A stretch of DNA of 64,000 nt from CAWFGS01 sp963815535. GTDB taxonomy: Bacteria; Pseudomonadota; Alphaproteobacteria; Sphingomonadales; Sphingomonadaceae. Position 1 is the first letter of the stretch; each line of letters begins with the position of its first letter. The position numbers and the translations under genes are program-made. Positions 20,132-30,643 of this stretch are shown here, piece after piece. The stretch is taken from the NCBI GenBank assembly GCA_963815535.1, contig CAWFGS010000001.1:434001-498000 (forward strand), in the 5' to 3' direction. The notes under the pieces are model-generated. The model did not search any database and was not told where the DNA came from. It saw nothing but the letters and a program-made list of their open reading frames with translations.

Positions 20132-20683
20132 ATGAACGTACTCGCATCGCGCGGACAATTGCGTGCCAGCTTCCTTCGCTGGGCGCTGGTCTGCATTCCG
20201 TCCGTCATGCTGCTTGGGTTCCTGTCCGGCAAGCTGGGCGGAAGTGCGAACAGCGCGTGGTTCGACAGTTTGGTGAAACCGGCGCTGTTTCCCGAACCGA
20301 TCGTGTTCGCGATCGTCTGGCCGATCCTGTACTTCATGATGGGGGCGGCGTTGGCGATGGTCTGTGCCGCGTGGGGCGCACGCGGACGGATCGTGGCACT
20401 GGCGCTATTTGCGGTGCAACTGGTTTTGAATTTGTCGTGGACGCCCGTCTTCTTCGGCGCGCACGATATTACGGCGGCGTTGTTCGTGATCGGTGCGCTG
20501 AACCTTGCGCTGATCGCCACGATTGCCGCGTTCGGGAAAATCCGTGCTGGCGCGGCGGCGTTGCTGCTGCCGTATCTCGCATGGACGATTTTTGCGACCG
20601 TGCTCACTTATCAATTCTGGGTGTTGAACCCCGATGCGGATGAACCGGGCAGCACAAATGCGGTGCAGCGCATCACGATTTGA
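20132..20683 (+). CDS. tspO: TspO/MBR family membrane protein
   Basis: Five-helix membrane protein of the translocator/tryptophan-rich sensory family, which binds porphyrins and similar ligands. The 183-residue sequence shows the signature FDSLVKPALFPEPIVFAIVW in the first loop and helix 2, then hydrophobic segments GAALAMVCAAW, LVLNLSWTPVFFGAHD and LPYLAWTIFATVLTYQFWVLNP. The W-rich L-N-L-S-W-T-P motif of helix 4 is typical. The frame is intact. Role here unknown. Confidence 0.9.
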   Translation: MNVLASRGQLRASFLRWALVCIPSVMLLGFLSGKLGGSANSAWFDSLVKPALFPEPIVFAIVWPILYFMMGAALAMVCAAWGARGRIVALALFAVQLVLNLSWTPVFFGAHDITAALFVIGALNLALIATIAAFGKIRAGAAALLLPYLAWTIFATVLTYQFWVLNPDADEPGSTNAVQRITI

Positions 20684-20740
20684 CATCGCAGCGTTGAAAC
20701 CGCGCTGGACAAAAGCGCGGGCGCATCCCATTTCATCTTC

Positions 20741-21007
20741 ATGCAAAGCCAGAACCCAATCATCGCCGATTTCGTCAAACTCGCCAACAGTGCCGCCGGA
20801 ACGGTCGCCGGCATGACGCGGGAGGCGCGGGAAAGTGCGCGCGAACGGGTGCGCGAAGCGATGGGCGGAATTGATTTCGTCAGCCGCGAGGAATTCGACG
20901 CGGTGAAGGACATGGCCGCAAAAGCGCGCGAAGAAAATGTGAAATTGCAGGCGCGTCTGGATGCTATGGAAGCCGCGCAGGCGGGACAGGCCAGCAAAAC
21001 GAAATGA
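20741..21007 (+). CDS. BMFP/UbiK-like accessory protein
   Basis: A small acidic coiled-coil protein of 88 residues. It begins with a helical segment (NPIIADFVKLANSAAGTVAG) and ends with a coiled coil (FDAVKDMAAKAREENVKLQ). The pattern SREEFDAVKDMAAKAREEN is typical of the BMFP (DUF526/UbiK) family. UbiK assists ubiquinone-synthesis enzymes in proteobacteria; a role here is by family only. Located 57 bases after tspO and 11 bases before recO. Confidence 0.8.
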   Translation: MQSQNPIIADFVKLANSAAGTVAGMTREARESARERVREAMGGIDFVSREEFDAVKDMAAKAREENVKLQARLDAMEAAQAGQASKTK

Positions 21008-21018
21008 TCTGACGCGGC

Positions 21019-21633
21019 ATGCAACTGCGCGCGCCGGCCATTTTTCTCGCCTCCCGTCAGCACGGCGAAACCGCAATCATCGCACGCGTTCTGACGCAGG
21101 ATCATGGCATGGTCGCCGCCTATGTCGCGGGCGGACGCGGGCGGCATTTGCGGCCTGTGGCCATACCCGGCAATCTGGTCGCTGCCGAACTGCGGTCCAA
21201 ATCCGAAACTCAACTGCCGTTCGGGCGTCTGGAGCTGACCCAAAGTCGGGGGCCGTGGTTGTCCGAACCGTTGCCGGCGGCGGCAATCGCATGGGTTTGC
21301 GCGATAACCGCGACGGTTCTGCCGGAACGCCAGGCGTATCCGCAAATCTATCTGGCCCTGTCCGCTTTGCTGGACGCCATCTGCAATGCGCCATCGGCAC
21401 GCGGTTGGGCGGGCGCACTGCTCGCCTATGAAACGCTGTTGCTTCGCGAAATGGGATACGGCGCAACCGCGCGTTACGATCTGCCACCCGTCGCCGGTGA
21501 TTTCGCGGCAAGCCTGAGCGCACTGACGGTGCTGCGCGAACCGATTTCCCGCCATCTGCTTGCAGAGAGCCGCGGCGACGTTATGGCATCGCGGGCGCTG
21601 CTGATGGCGCGGTTGGCGCGGATGGACGGATGA
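21019..21633 (+). CDS. recO: DNA repair protein RecO
   Basis: Loads RecA onto SSB-coated single-strand DNA with RecR in the RecFOR pathway. The 204-residue protein opens with an OB fold (APAIFLASRQHGETAIIARV, then EDHGMV-like TQDHGMVAAYVAGGRG). It is on the short side for RecO and I see no zinc-binding Cys cluster in the C-terminal half, which is common in this group. The stop overlaps the leuB start as ATGA. Confidence 0.88.
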   Translation: MQLRAPAIFLASRQHGETAIIARVLTQDHGMVAAYVAGGRGRHLRPVAIPGNLVAAELRSKSETQLPFGRLELTQSRGPWLSEPLPAAAIAWVCAITATVLPERQAYPQIYLALSALLDAICNAPSARGWAGALLAYETLLLREMGYGATARYDLPPVAGDFAASLSALTVLREPISRHLLAESRGDVMASRALLMARLARMDG

Positions 21634-22688
21634 AGATTGCGGTATTGGCGGGTGACGGCATCGGGCCGGAGGTTACGCGCGAAGCGGTCCGAGTGCTCGA
21701 AGCGCTCGATTTGCCGCGACTGACACTTTTTTCCGGTGACGTCGGCGGCATGGCGATCGCGCCGCACGGCATTCCGTTGCCCGATGAAACATTGGACATG
21801 TGCCGTGCTGCCGATGCCGTGCTGTTCGGCGCGGTCGGCGATCCGGCATTCGACAATGTCGAGCGGCATCTGCGACCGGAACAGGCAATCCTCGGCTTGC
21901 GCGCAAAGCTCAACCTGTTCGCAAATCTGCGTCCGGCGCGAATGATATCGGGGCTGGAGGATATGTCCGCCCTGCGCCCCGAAATCGCGCGCGAAATCGA
22001 CATGTTGATCGTGCGCGAACTGAACGGCGACGTGTATTTCGGCGACAAGGGGCGCCGCGTCCTTGGCGATGGCCAGCGCGAAGGATGGGATGCAATGTCC
22101 TATAGCGAAGACGAGGTCCGTAGGATCGCGCATATCGGTTTTCGCGCCGCCGCTGGCAGGCAGGGCCGTCTGACCAGCGTGGACAAGGCCAACGTGCTCG
22201 AAACCAGCCAGTTGTGGCGCGACGTCGTAACGGAGGTTTCTGCGGACTATCCCACGGTCACACTCGACCACATGTATGTCGATAATGCAGCGATGCAGAT
22301 GGTGAAGCGGCCCGGCCAGTTCGACGTCATCCTGACAGGCAATCTGTTTGGCGATATACTATCGGACCAGGCCAGCATGTGCGTGGGGTCCATCGGCCTG
22401 CTGGCCAGCGCATCGTTGGGCGACCGGCAAACCGCGCACGGCACGTTCGGCCTGTACGAACCGATCCACGGCAGCGCGCCCGATATTGCCGGGCAGGGCA
22501 TCGCCAACCCGATCGCGGCGATACTGTCTGCGGCGATGATGCTGCGCCATTCTTTCGGCCGGGATGACCATGCGGACCGCATCGAAAGCGCGGTTGCAAA
22601 AACGTTGGCGGCAAATGTCTTCGGGCGCGACATGGGGGGAAGCGCCGATTGCAATGCAATAGGTGACGCGGTGCTTTCGAACCTGTAA
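21630..22688 (+). CDS. leuB: 3-isopropylmalate dehydrogenase
   Basis: Oxidative decarboxylation of 3-isopropylmalate in leucine synthesis, using NAD+ and a divalent metal. The 352-residue protein has the standard motifs: LAGDGIGPEV at the start, the substrate-binding Arg region LFANLRPARM, the Tyr/Lys pair (GDVYFGDKG; TSVDKANVLETS), metal-binding Asp residues in MYVDNAAMQMV and GNLFGDILSDQAS, and the cofactor loop PIHGSAPDIAGQGIANP. The frame is intact. It is coupled to recO by a four-base overlap, an unusual partner for a leucine gene. Confidence 0.96.
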   Translation: MKIAVLAGDGIGPEVTREAVRVLEALDLPRLTLFSGDVGGMAIAPHGIPLPDETLDMCRAADAVLFGAVGDPAFDNVERHLRPEQAILGLRAKLNLFANLRPARMISGLEDMSALRPEIAREIDMLIVRELNGDVYFGDKGRRVLGDGQREGWDAMSYSEDEVRRIAHIGFRAAAGRQGRLTSVDKANVLETSQLWRDVVTEVSADYPTVTLDHMYVDNAAMQMVKRPGQFDVILTGNLFGDILSDQASMCVGSIGLLASASLGDRQTAHGTFGLYEPIHGSAPDIAGQGIANPIAAILSAAMMLRHSFGRDDHADRIESAVAKTLAANVFGRDMGGSADCNAIGDAVLSNL

Positions 22689-22733
22689 AACCGTCAACCT
22701 TATGGTTACGTTTACCATCTATCGCTGCGTCCT

Positions 22734-23900
22734 ATGGACATGAAGCTCGTCGATCTGGAAACCGCCATTGCGGCGACCACCGCACCGCTGGAACTGGCGG
22801 TCGTGCTGCCGACGTTGAACGAACGCGGCAATATCGCGCCGATGGTCGATCGATTGGAAGCGGCGCTGGGCCCGGCGGGGTGGGAAGCGATTTTTGTCGA
22901 CGACAACAGCAATGACGGCACGGCGGACGAGGCGCGGCGCATTTCCCGTTCGGACAGCCGGGTGCGCGTCATTCAACGTATCGGCCGGCGCGGCTTGGCC
23001 AGCGCTGCGATCGAGGGGATGTGCGCCACGGCCGCCCCCATCGTGGCGGTGATGGATGCCGACCATCAACATGACCCCGCATTGTTGCTGGACATGAAAG
23101 CCGCCCTGCAATCGGGTGAATACGACCTCGCCTACGCGTCTCGCTTCGCCGAAGGCGCAAGCATGGCACAATGGAACCGGCCCGACCGTGAAAAGGCGTC
23201 GAGCTTCGCCAATGCGCTGGCACGCAAGGTGACGGGCGTCGATCTGACCGATCCGATGAGCGGGTATTTCATGCTGCGATCCGCCGTCGTGCGTGACCAT
23301 GCGCCGCGATTGTCCGGCATCGGATTCAAGATACTGCTCGATATTCTCGCAACCGTCGAAACACCCATGCGGGTGAAGGAGTTTCCGTTGGATTTTGCCG
23401 CCCGAAACGAAGGGGAAAGCAAGCTCGACCGGACCGTCGTGTTCGAATTCGCCGTCGGCCTTTACGACAAATGGCTGGGACGGATGATCCCGACACGCTT
23501 TGCCCTGTTCGGCACGATCGGCGCGATCGGCGTGGTGGTGCATATGGCCGTACTGGCGACGTTCCTGGCAATTTTCGGGGGCAGTTTTCAGGCGCAGTTC
23601 TTCACCCTGTTCGAAGCGGGGCAAACAGTCGCCGCAATGGTCGCGATGACGTTCAATTTCCTGCTGAACAATTGGCTGACCTACGCCGATAAACGGCTGA
23701 TCGGCGCGGGCGCATTGTTGGGCGGTTGGGCGAAGTTCGCGTTGGCCTGTTCCATCGGTCTGCTGGCGAATGTCGGCGTGGCGGCAATGCTGGTACGGTT
23801 CGGCATGCCGGAATATGCGGCGGCCTTGTCCGGTATCGTGATCGGATCGGTGTGGAATTACGCCCTGTCCAGCCGTTTCGTCTGGGGCCGGTTTCGCTGA
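22734..23900 (+). CDS. GT2 glycosyltransferase with GtrA-like membrane domain
   Basis: A 388-residue fusion. Residues about 18-235 are a GT-A family 2 transferase of the polyprenyl-phosphate-mannose synthase type: VVLPTLNERGNIAPMVDRLE, the metal motif region IFVDDNSNDGTADEA, and VMDADHQHDP. Residues about 250-388 are a GtrA-like four-helix membrane domain (FALFGTIGAIGVVVH, MTFNFLLNNWLTYADKRL). Such enzymes move a hexose from a nucleotide to a polyprenyl phosphate lipid. The stop directly abuts the stop of a PMT-type transferase on the other strand, suggesting they act in one pathway. Either ATG 22734 or 22740 could start. Confidence 0.88.
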   Translation: MDMKLVDLETAIAATTAPLELAVVLPTLNERGNIAPMVDRLEAALGPAGWEAIFVDDNSNDGTADEARRISRSDSRVRVIQRIGRRGLASAAIEGMCATAAPIVAVMDADHQHDPALLLDMKAALQSGEYDLAYASRFAEGASMAQWNRPDREKASSFANALARKVTGVDLTDPMSGYFMLRSAVVRDHAPRLSGIGFKILLDILATVETPMRVKEFPLDFAARNEGESKLDRTVVFEFAVGLYDKWLGRMIPTRFALFGTIGAIGVVVHMAVLATFLAIFGGSFQAQFFTLFEAGQTVAAMVAMTFNFLLNNWLTYADKRLIGAGALLGGWAKFALACSIGLLANVGVAAMLVRFGMPEYAAALSGIVIGSVWNYALSSRFVWGRFR

Positions 23901-25164
23901 CTATATCCAGCTGTCGAGCCACATCCACTTTTCGAACGCAGCTTCCCCCGACAGGGGCGCGGCGCTGAGAATGGGGTAGAACCAGAAGAAGATAAGTGTG
24001 CTCGCACCAAGCAGGCCGACCATCGGCCAGCGATAGCCCGCTTTCCACATCGCATCGAAACCAGCGCGAGCGCGGCGAGCAGGAAACAGCTGGGCAACAG
24101 GTAATGATAATAGAACTGGACCGGCTTGCCGCGACCATCCAGAAGCCGAACGATGCGGCAAAGCCCACGGCAATGGCGATTGCATCGATGCGCCTGCGCG
24201 CCAGTCCGGCCCAGGCGCACCATGCCAGCGCGGGCAGACCCAGCAGCATGGTCAGCGGGTTTCCGATCAACAGCACGCCCGCGCTGCGCCCCGTCCACCG
24301 GCTCGTACAGATACCAGATCGCCCGCCGGTTCAACAGCCAGTCCGCCCAATCCGATTGGTAGGGGTGGGCGGTCACGACGCTGTTCTGCAATCCAATCAT
24401 GGTCCGATGCAACTCGATGAAGCCGCCATTCTCCGCTCGATAGCCAGACCGGCGCAAACGTCGCGGCATAAACCGCCAGCGGCACTATGCCGAGCCATAT
24501 GGTCGCCTCAATCAGCCCGATGCCGGGCATTGGGCTGCAACGCATGGCGAACAATCCGCGCCACCCGTTCGCACGGTATTGTATCGCTGCAAAGCCAAGG
24601 CCAGGCAGCGCGGCAACGCTGACCGCGTTCCATTTCGAAGCGATGGCAAAACCGACGGCGATGCCGCAGGCAGCCAATCGCCACCGCGCGCGATCCGGGA
24701 AACGGCAAGCCGCAGCAAACTGCCAAGCCGCCAGTGCAACGAAGGCCAGCATGAACATATCCAGCATCGCGATGCGCGCGTGAACGAACAGCAGAAAACC
24801 GGTCGCCAGCAATATCGCATAAGGATAGCGAAGCGGCTCGCGACAGGCTGGCAAACCACAATGCGCGGCTTGCGGCGAACAAAGCCACGGCCCCCATTGT
24901 CAGCGGCCCGATACGCCATCCAATTGCGTGATCGCCGAATGCCGCAATGGTCAGCGCCAACAATTCCTTGCCCAACATGGGGTGTTCGCGATTAAGGATT
25001 GCGGACCCATCCATCAACGCGCGCGCGGCGGGCAGATAATGTATTTCGTCGAAATAGGGTGCGGACGGAATGCCCAGGCGGATGGCGGCAAGCGCGGTGA
25101 ACGATGCGGTGATCGCCGCCAGCCACCAGACCGGGTCAGCAGGATTAGTCGGATCAGCGCGCAT
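23901..25164 (-). CDS. PMT-like (GT39) glycosyltransferase, membrane protein (several frameshifts)
   Basis: A multi-pass membrane protein of the protein-O-mannosyltransferase/GT-C type that uses a polyprenyl-phosphate sugar donor. Near the N-terminus is the key acidic motif FDEIHYLPAARALMDG, followed by NREHPMLGKELLAL. Hydrophobic segments continue in other frames (HARIAMLDMFMLAFVALAAW, LGIVPLAVYAATFAPVWLS) and the C-terminus FEKWMWLDSWI is in frame with the stop at 23901. At least four shifts occur (near 24850, 24450, 24270 and 24110). The start is at 25164, or GTG at 25173. It faces a GT2/GtrA gene end to end. Confidence 0.8.
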
Positions 25165-25196
25165 GTCTTTCACGATGCGAAACCGCCTAACGCCGA

Positions 25197-25589
25197 TCAA
25201 ACGGCGTCGGCACGGCCGAGATGTTCGAGGTATAAAACCCGCGCCAGCATCGGCAACAACGCGATGGATGCGGTCGTGAAAACCGCCACCGACCATGGCA
25301 GCACGTTCATGCCCGCCGCTTTTGCGCGCGGTATAATCAGGAAGAAAGCCACCCCCACGCAGATAATCAGATCGTACCAGACCTGGGTTCCCCACAGATC
25401 GACGGAATGGTTCGCGACGAAACCAAGCGGCCCGCCGTCCCAAATGGCGATGGCGGAAAAGCCGGCAAAGAACGCGCCCAGCAGCGCAGTCAGCAACCAC
25501 GAACCCCGGCCCTTGCCCGAAACGATCCCCATCCATGCGAACAACCCCGCCGCGGCCCCGGCAAAGAACAATATCTCGAACGTGGTCAT
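25197..25589 (-). CDS. Small inner-membrane protein, function unknown
   Basis: The predicted protein (MTTFEILFFAGAAAGLFAWM) is 130 residues and has four hydrophobic segments: about 5-22, 32-50, 66-85 and 100-118. No catalytic motif is visible. It precedes the PMT-like gene on the same strand (24-33 base gap) and may belong to that unit. A longer start at 25649 is possible, but the one used has a good helix right at the start and AGGAG-like bases upstream. Confidence 0.65.
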   Translation of the reverse strand: MTTFEILFFAGAAAGLFAWMGIVSGKGRGSWLLTALLGAFFAGFSAIAIWDGGPLGFVANHSVDLWGTQVWYDLIICVGVAFFLIIPRAKAAGMNVLPWSVAVFTTASIALLPMLARVLYLEHLGRADAV

Positions 25590-25663
25590 CTCGCGGCTCC
25601 TGCTTCGATTGCATGACCCCCTAACACTTGCCCACCCATTCGCCGACACCTAAGCCTGCCGAT

Positions 25664-26867
25664 ATGAAGAAAACCACCGGAACAGACCGTTCGATCACGC
25701 AGAACTGGCGACCCGCGACGCAGGCCGTCCGCGGCGGAACCTGGCGCAGCGAACATGGCGAAACCAGCGAGGCATTGTTCCTGACGTCCGGCTATACATA
25801 CGACGATGCAGCGACCGTGGCGGCGCGGTTTGCAGGCGAAGCGGATGGGATGACGTATTCACGCCTGCAGAACCCGACTGTCGCGATGCTGGAAGAACGT
25901 ATCGCCTTGATGGAGGGGGCGCAGGCATGCCGTGCGCAAGCGAGCGGCATGGCAGCGATGACGGCGGCACTGCTGTGCCAATTGTCGGCTGGCGATCACT
26001 GCGTTGCCGCGCGTGCGGCGTTCGGATCGTGCCGCTGGCTGGTTGACCATTTGTTGCCCCGTTTCGGCATCGAAACGACCGTGGTGGACAGCGCCGACGA
26101 CGATGCGTGGGAAGCTGCGATCAAGCCCAACACCAAGGTTTTCTTCTTCGAAACACCGGCCAATCCGACGCTGGATATCGTCGATCTGAAACATGTTTGC
26201 GATGTGGCGAAGGCGCACGGCATCGTCACGGTGGTCGATAACGCGTTCGCCACCAGCGCGCTGCAGCGGCCGATGGAATTCGGCGCGGATGTTATCGCCT
26301 ACAGCGCGACGAAACTGATGGACGGACAAGGCCGCGTGCTGGCGGGCGCGATCTGCGGGTCGCAGGAGTTCATCGACGAAACGCTGATGCCGTTCCAGCG
26401 CAATACCGGACCTACGATCGCGCCATTCAACGCCTGGGTGGTGATGAAGGGGCTGGAAACCTTATCGTTGCGCGCGCACCGGCAAAGCGAAAATGCACTG
26501 CGGTTGGGTCAGTTCATGGAAAGCCGCGTGCCGACCATGCTGCATCCCGGTCTGCCCAGCCATCCGCGCCACGACCTCGCCATGCGGCAGATGGATGCGT
26601 GCGGTCCGATCTTCAGCTTCTCGTTCGATGATCGCGGCGCAGGCGCACGCGATTCTCGATGCGTTGCAGCTGATCGATATCTCCAACAATATCGGCGATA
26701 CGCGCAGTCTGATGTGCCACCCCGCCAGCACCACCCATGCTGCAATGGGCGAAGACGCGCGCGACGCAATGGGCGTCATCGGAAGGGATGCTGCGGATCA
26801 ATGTGGGGCTGGAAGATATCGACGATATCGTAGAAGATATGGACCGCGCGCTGTACGTGGGGCTGTG
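25664..26867 (+). CDS. metZ: O-succinylhomoserine sulfhydrylase (two frameshifts)
   Basis: PLP enzyme that makes homocysteine from O-succinylhomoserine and sulfide in methionine synthesis. The fold-type I pattern is clear: FLTSGYTYDDAATVAARF, YSRLQNPTVAMLEERIALME, ASGMAAMTAALL, ETPANPTLDIVDL, VVDNAFATSALQRP, and the PLP Lys in AYSATKLMDGQGRVLAG. The C-terminus continues in shifted frames after about 26635 (QAHAILDALQLIDISNNIGD, CHPASTTHAAM) and 26785 (GMLRINVGLEDIDDIVEDM). The DGQGR motif after the Lys separates it from cystathionine lyases. Start ATG 25664. Confidence 0.9.
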
Positions 26868-26966
26868 AAACTTCGGTATTGTAGGGCCGGTCGGTCAAAT
26901 ATTTCGGTTGCGCCGCGTCGGCGACGAAATTAAACGATGAACGTCCTATTTCTTAGGGGGGCTATC

Positions 26967-28952
26967 ATGCGGAAATATCTGACGTTTGTCGGGCGGCGTT
27001 GCATGTTCGCACGTCCGCAGTCGGATTTACGCGGGCGCAGACGGATGCGACTGCCGTCGCAAATGCGAACGGTGAACAGCGACCTGCGATAATCCCGACT
27101 GCGGCGTTCGCCGGGCGCAAGTCTTATGAACAACGCGACACTTTCCCCGAACGGGCAGCGTATTGCGCTGAAATCCACGATCGACGGCGTCATCAATCTG
27201 GTAATTTACGACGCAAGCACCCGTCAGCCGATCGGCAAGTTTCCCGGTTGGCTGAGAAACTGGGTCTCGACTGGTTCCGATGGACCGAACATCAGCGAAT
27301 GCTGATCTCGGTGTCTCAAGCGGGCGAATTCTACGGCGACGACGTGCGCTATACCCGACCGTATCTGGTCGATCTGGATCAGGGCACGAGAAAGTTCATC
27401 GGTTTGAAGGAGCCGATCGTCAATCGGGGACGACGTGATTCATGTGGCGCAGGACGGATCGTTCGTTGCTGATGTCGGAATGCAGCGCAGCACTCGCGAA
27501 TATCCATCGTCATGCGGTTCGATCTCGACGGCGAGGAACGCCCACGCCGCGTGGAAGGCCCGAACGAGAAGGCGTATGGAACTGGTATGCCGACGATGAC
27601 GGCGTGGTCCGGATCGGCACCGGCTGGTGCAAGGTCGCCTGCGTGTCTATTACCGCCAGGGCGAGGGCGGCGATCTGAAGCTGGTCGCCAAGATGAAAGA
27701 GGGCGAAACGAAAGACAGCGTCTGGGACATTCAGCAGATCATCGGCGGCAGCGACGAAGGATATGTACTGAGTGAAGATGACAATGGCCGGGTCGCGCTT
27801 CGCAACGGTTCGATTATGCCACCGGATCGGTCGTCGAAACGGTTTATACCAACGCCGAATGGGACATCGATGCTCGCGCTGCTCGACAAGGAAGGCCAAC
27901 CGCTCGCCGCGATCTACACCGATGACGGGAACGGACGGTCTGGTTCGACGACGCGATCGCGGCGGATCAGAAGACAATTGTCAGGGCGCGATGCACGGAG
28001 CCGAGATGTCGTTATCGTCTCACGCTCGCGCGAAGAACGAAGCGGATGCTGGTGTGGGCGGCAGCGCGTCCGACCCCGGCGCACTTGTACGTCTTCACCC
28101 GATGCCGCCACGCTGGAACTGTTTTCGGACATGCGGCCGAATCTCGATTATCGGAACTCGCGAATGCCGAAGCCGGTAAGCTACACTGCCCGCGACGGTA
28201 CGAAGATCCGCGCTTATTTGACCGTGCCGCGCGGGATCGCGGCGAAAGATTTGCCCTTTATCGTCATGCCGCATGGTGGGCCGTACGGCAGTACGCGATA
28301 GTGGATTACAACGACGAGGTGCAGCTGCTCGCCAATCGGGGCTATGCCGTACTGCAACCCAATTATCGTGGGTCCGGCGGATATGGCAACGCGTTCGACA
28401 AACTGGGCACGGGACAGATCGGACGCAAGATGCAGGACGATCTGGACGACGCCGTAGCCTGGGCGGTGACAGGAAGGGATCGCGGATGAAAGGCCGCGTC
28501 TGCATCGTCGGTGGCAGTTACGGCGGCTATGCCGCACTGTGGGGCGTGATACGCAATCCCGAAATCTATCGCTGCGCGGCAAGCTGGGCCGGCGTGACCG
28601 ATTGCGACAGTCAGCTGAAATACGACCGCAGCTTCTTCTCGCGCAAGGGCAGCAAGAACTGGCGCGCGCGGATCGAAGGCGATACGGACGGGTTCGATCT
28701 CGACAGCGTATCCCCCTATCGTCTTGCCGAAACATTGACCCGGCCGGTCCTGCTCGCGCATGGCAAGGACGACGACCGCGTTCCGTTCAGCCAGTTCAAA
28801 AAGATGGAGAAGGCCAGCCGTGATGGCCCCGGTGCCGTTGGAAACGCTGGCCATCGACGACGAAGGTCACTCGTTCTCCAAACCGGAAAACGAAAAGACG
28901 CTGGTACGACGCTTTGGAAGCGTTTTTGTTAAAGAACAATCCGCCGGGCTGA
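26967..28952 (+). CDS. S9-family prolyl oligopeptidase-like peptidase, badly frameshifted
   Basis: Serine peptidase of the S9 (dipeptidyl/acylaminoacyl peptidase) type. The start MRKYLTFVG at 26967 looks like a signal peptide beginning. The N-terminal beta-propeller half can be followed in pieces ([57 protein letters not shown]). The C-terminal hydrolase is clearer: [29 protein letters not shown], the nucleophile Ser in [11 protein letters not shown], Asp in [10 protein letters not shown] and His in [13 protein letters not shown]. At least ten shifts occur in 2 kb, the densest in the window, so real decay of this gene cannot be excluded. Confidence 0.8.
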
Positions 28953-29058
28953 TATCGGGCAAAGCTGGCAACGCTTGTGCGGTGCAGCATGCTTCGTTAT
29001 GCGGCGGACCGATGGATGGGCGTTCTGATCCGATCCGGTAGAACGTCAGGATCGCACC

Positions 29059-30598
29059 ATGTCCACATCCCCCGCGACACCAACATTCGTGGGGGAAGCG
29101 AACCCGCCGACGCGAATGCAGCGTATGAAGTCCGAATGGTTCGGCAATATTCGCGGCGACGTGCTGGCCGGTATGGTGGTGGCACTTGCGTTAATACCCG
29201 AAGCGATCGGGTTTTCTCTGATCGCGGGCGTCGATCCCAGCGTCGGCCTTTACGCATCCGTCGCGATCGCCATCATCATATCGTTTACCGGGGGGCGGCC
29301 CGGAATGATCTCTGCCGCGACTGCTGCAGTTGCCGTGGTGGTGGTGCCGCTGGTGCGCGAATACGGCGTCGATTACCTGTTCGCTGCCACCATTCTGATG
29401 GGCGTGTTCCAGGGTATCGCCGCACTGCTCCGGCTCGACCTGCTGATGCAGTTCGTCTCGCGATCGGTCATCACCGGCTTCGTCAACGCGCTCGCCATCT
29501 TGATCTTCATGGCGCAAGTCCCGCAACTGGTCGGGGTGGGCTGGCGAGACATACGCTATGGTGGCGGGCGGTCTCGCCATTATCTATCTGTTGCCGCGCA
29601 TCACGAAATCCGTGCCGTCGCCTTTGGTGGCGATCGTTATCCTGTCGGCCATCGCGATCTACTGGAACCTGCCGGTGAACACTGTGGGGCAGGAAGGTGA
29701 GCTGCCCGACGGCCTGCCCGCATTCGCTCTTCCGAACGTTCCGCTGACATGGGAAACGCTGCGGATCATCGCGCCCTATTCGCTAACGATGGCAGCGGTC
29801 GGTTTGCTAGAAAGCCTGCTGACCGCGCAGATCGTGGACGATCTGACGCATACGGATAGCGACAAGCGACGCGAAAGCGGCGGGCAGGGCATTGCGAACA
29901 TCGTTGCAGCCATGTTCGGCGGCATGGGGGGCTGCGCGATGATCGGGCAGTCGGTCATCAACGTGGCGAGCGGCGGGCGCGGGCGCTTGTCGAGCTTCAC
30001 TGCCGGTGCGTTCCTGTTGTTTCTGCTGGTCGTGTTGGGACCGTGGGTGGGAAGAGTGCCGATGGCCGCGCTGGTTGCAGTGATGATTATGGTCAGCATC
30101 GCAACGTTCAGCTGGAATTCGATCGCCAACCTACGCCGGCATCCCTCGTCATCCTCGATCGTCATGTTGGCGACCGTGGCAGTGGTGGTCGCGACCCACG
30201 ATCTGGCGTTGGGTGTGCTGGTCGGCGTCTTGTTGTCGGGCATATTCTTCGCCAACAAAGTGCGGACCCTGTTCGAGATCGAGCGTATCCGCCGCCCGCA
30301 CAGCGCGGTGTATCGCGTAACGGGGCAGGTGTTTTTCGCCAGCGTCGATCGGTTCTTGCGCGAACTCGGCCCGGAAAGCGCCCATGCCGATGCCGCCGAT
30401 CATGTCGTCATCGATGTCAGCGGGGCGCATTTCTGGGATATTTCCGCCATCGGTGCGCTGGACAAGGTGGTGGAACGCATGCGCCGCAATGGCCGCCATG
30501 TACGCGTCGTGGGGATCAATCGGGCCAGCGCCGATCTGGTCGATCGCTTCGCATTGGAAGATCGCACGGGACTGGAAGTCGGGCTTGCGCCGCACTGA
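29059..30598 (+). CDS. SulP family anion transporter (one frameshift)
   Basis: A SulP/SLC26-type membrane transporter. About ten or more membrane helices precede a cytoplasmic STAS domain near the C-terminus ([20 protein letters not shown]). The family start [20 protein letters not shown] and the loop [25 protein letters not shown] are typical. One extra base near 29545 splits the frame (VGVGW then [15 protein letters not shown]). Substrate (sulfate, bicarbonate or organic acid) cannot be told from the sequence. The gene stands alone between the S9 peptidase and apaG. Confidence 0.92.
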
Positions 30599-30643
30599 AA
30601 CCCGGATTGAAGCCGCCGCACTGTTGATATATCGTGGACCGCT

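Noticed and set aside
22690..22733. TTAT-N7-TTTA before the GT2/GtrA gene as a CtrA site
   Set aside because: Two of eight fixed bases differ from TTAA-N7-TTAA, and this gene has no known link to CtrA.
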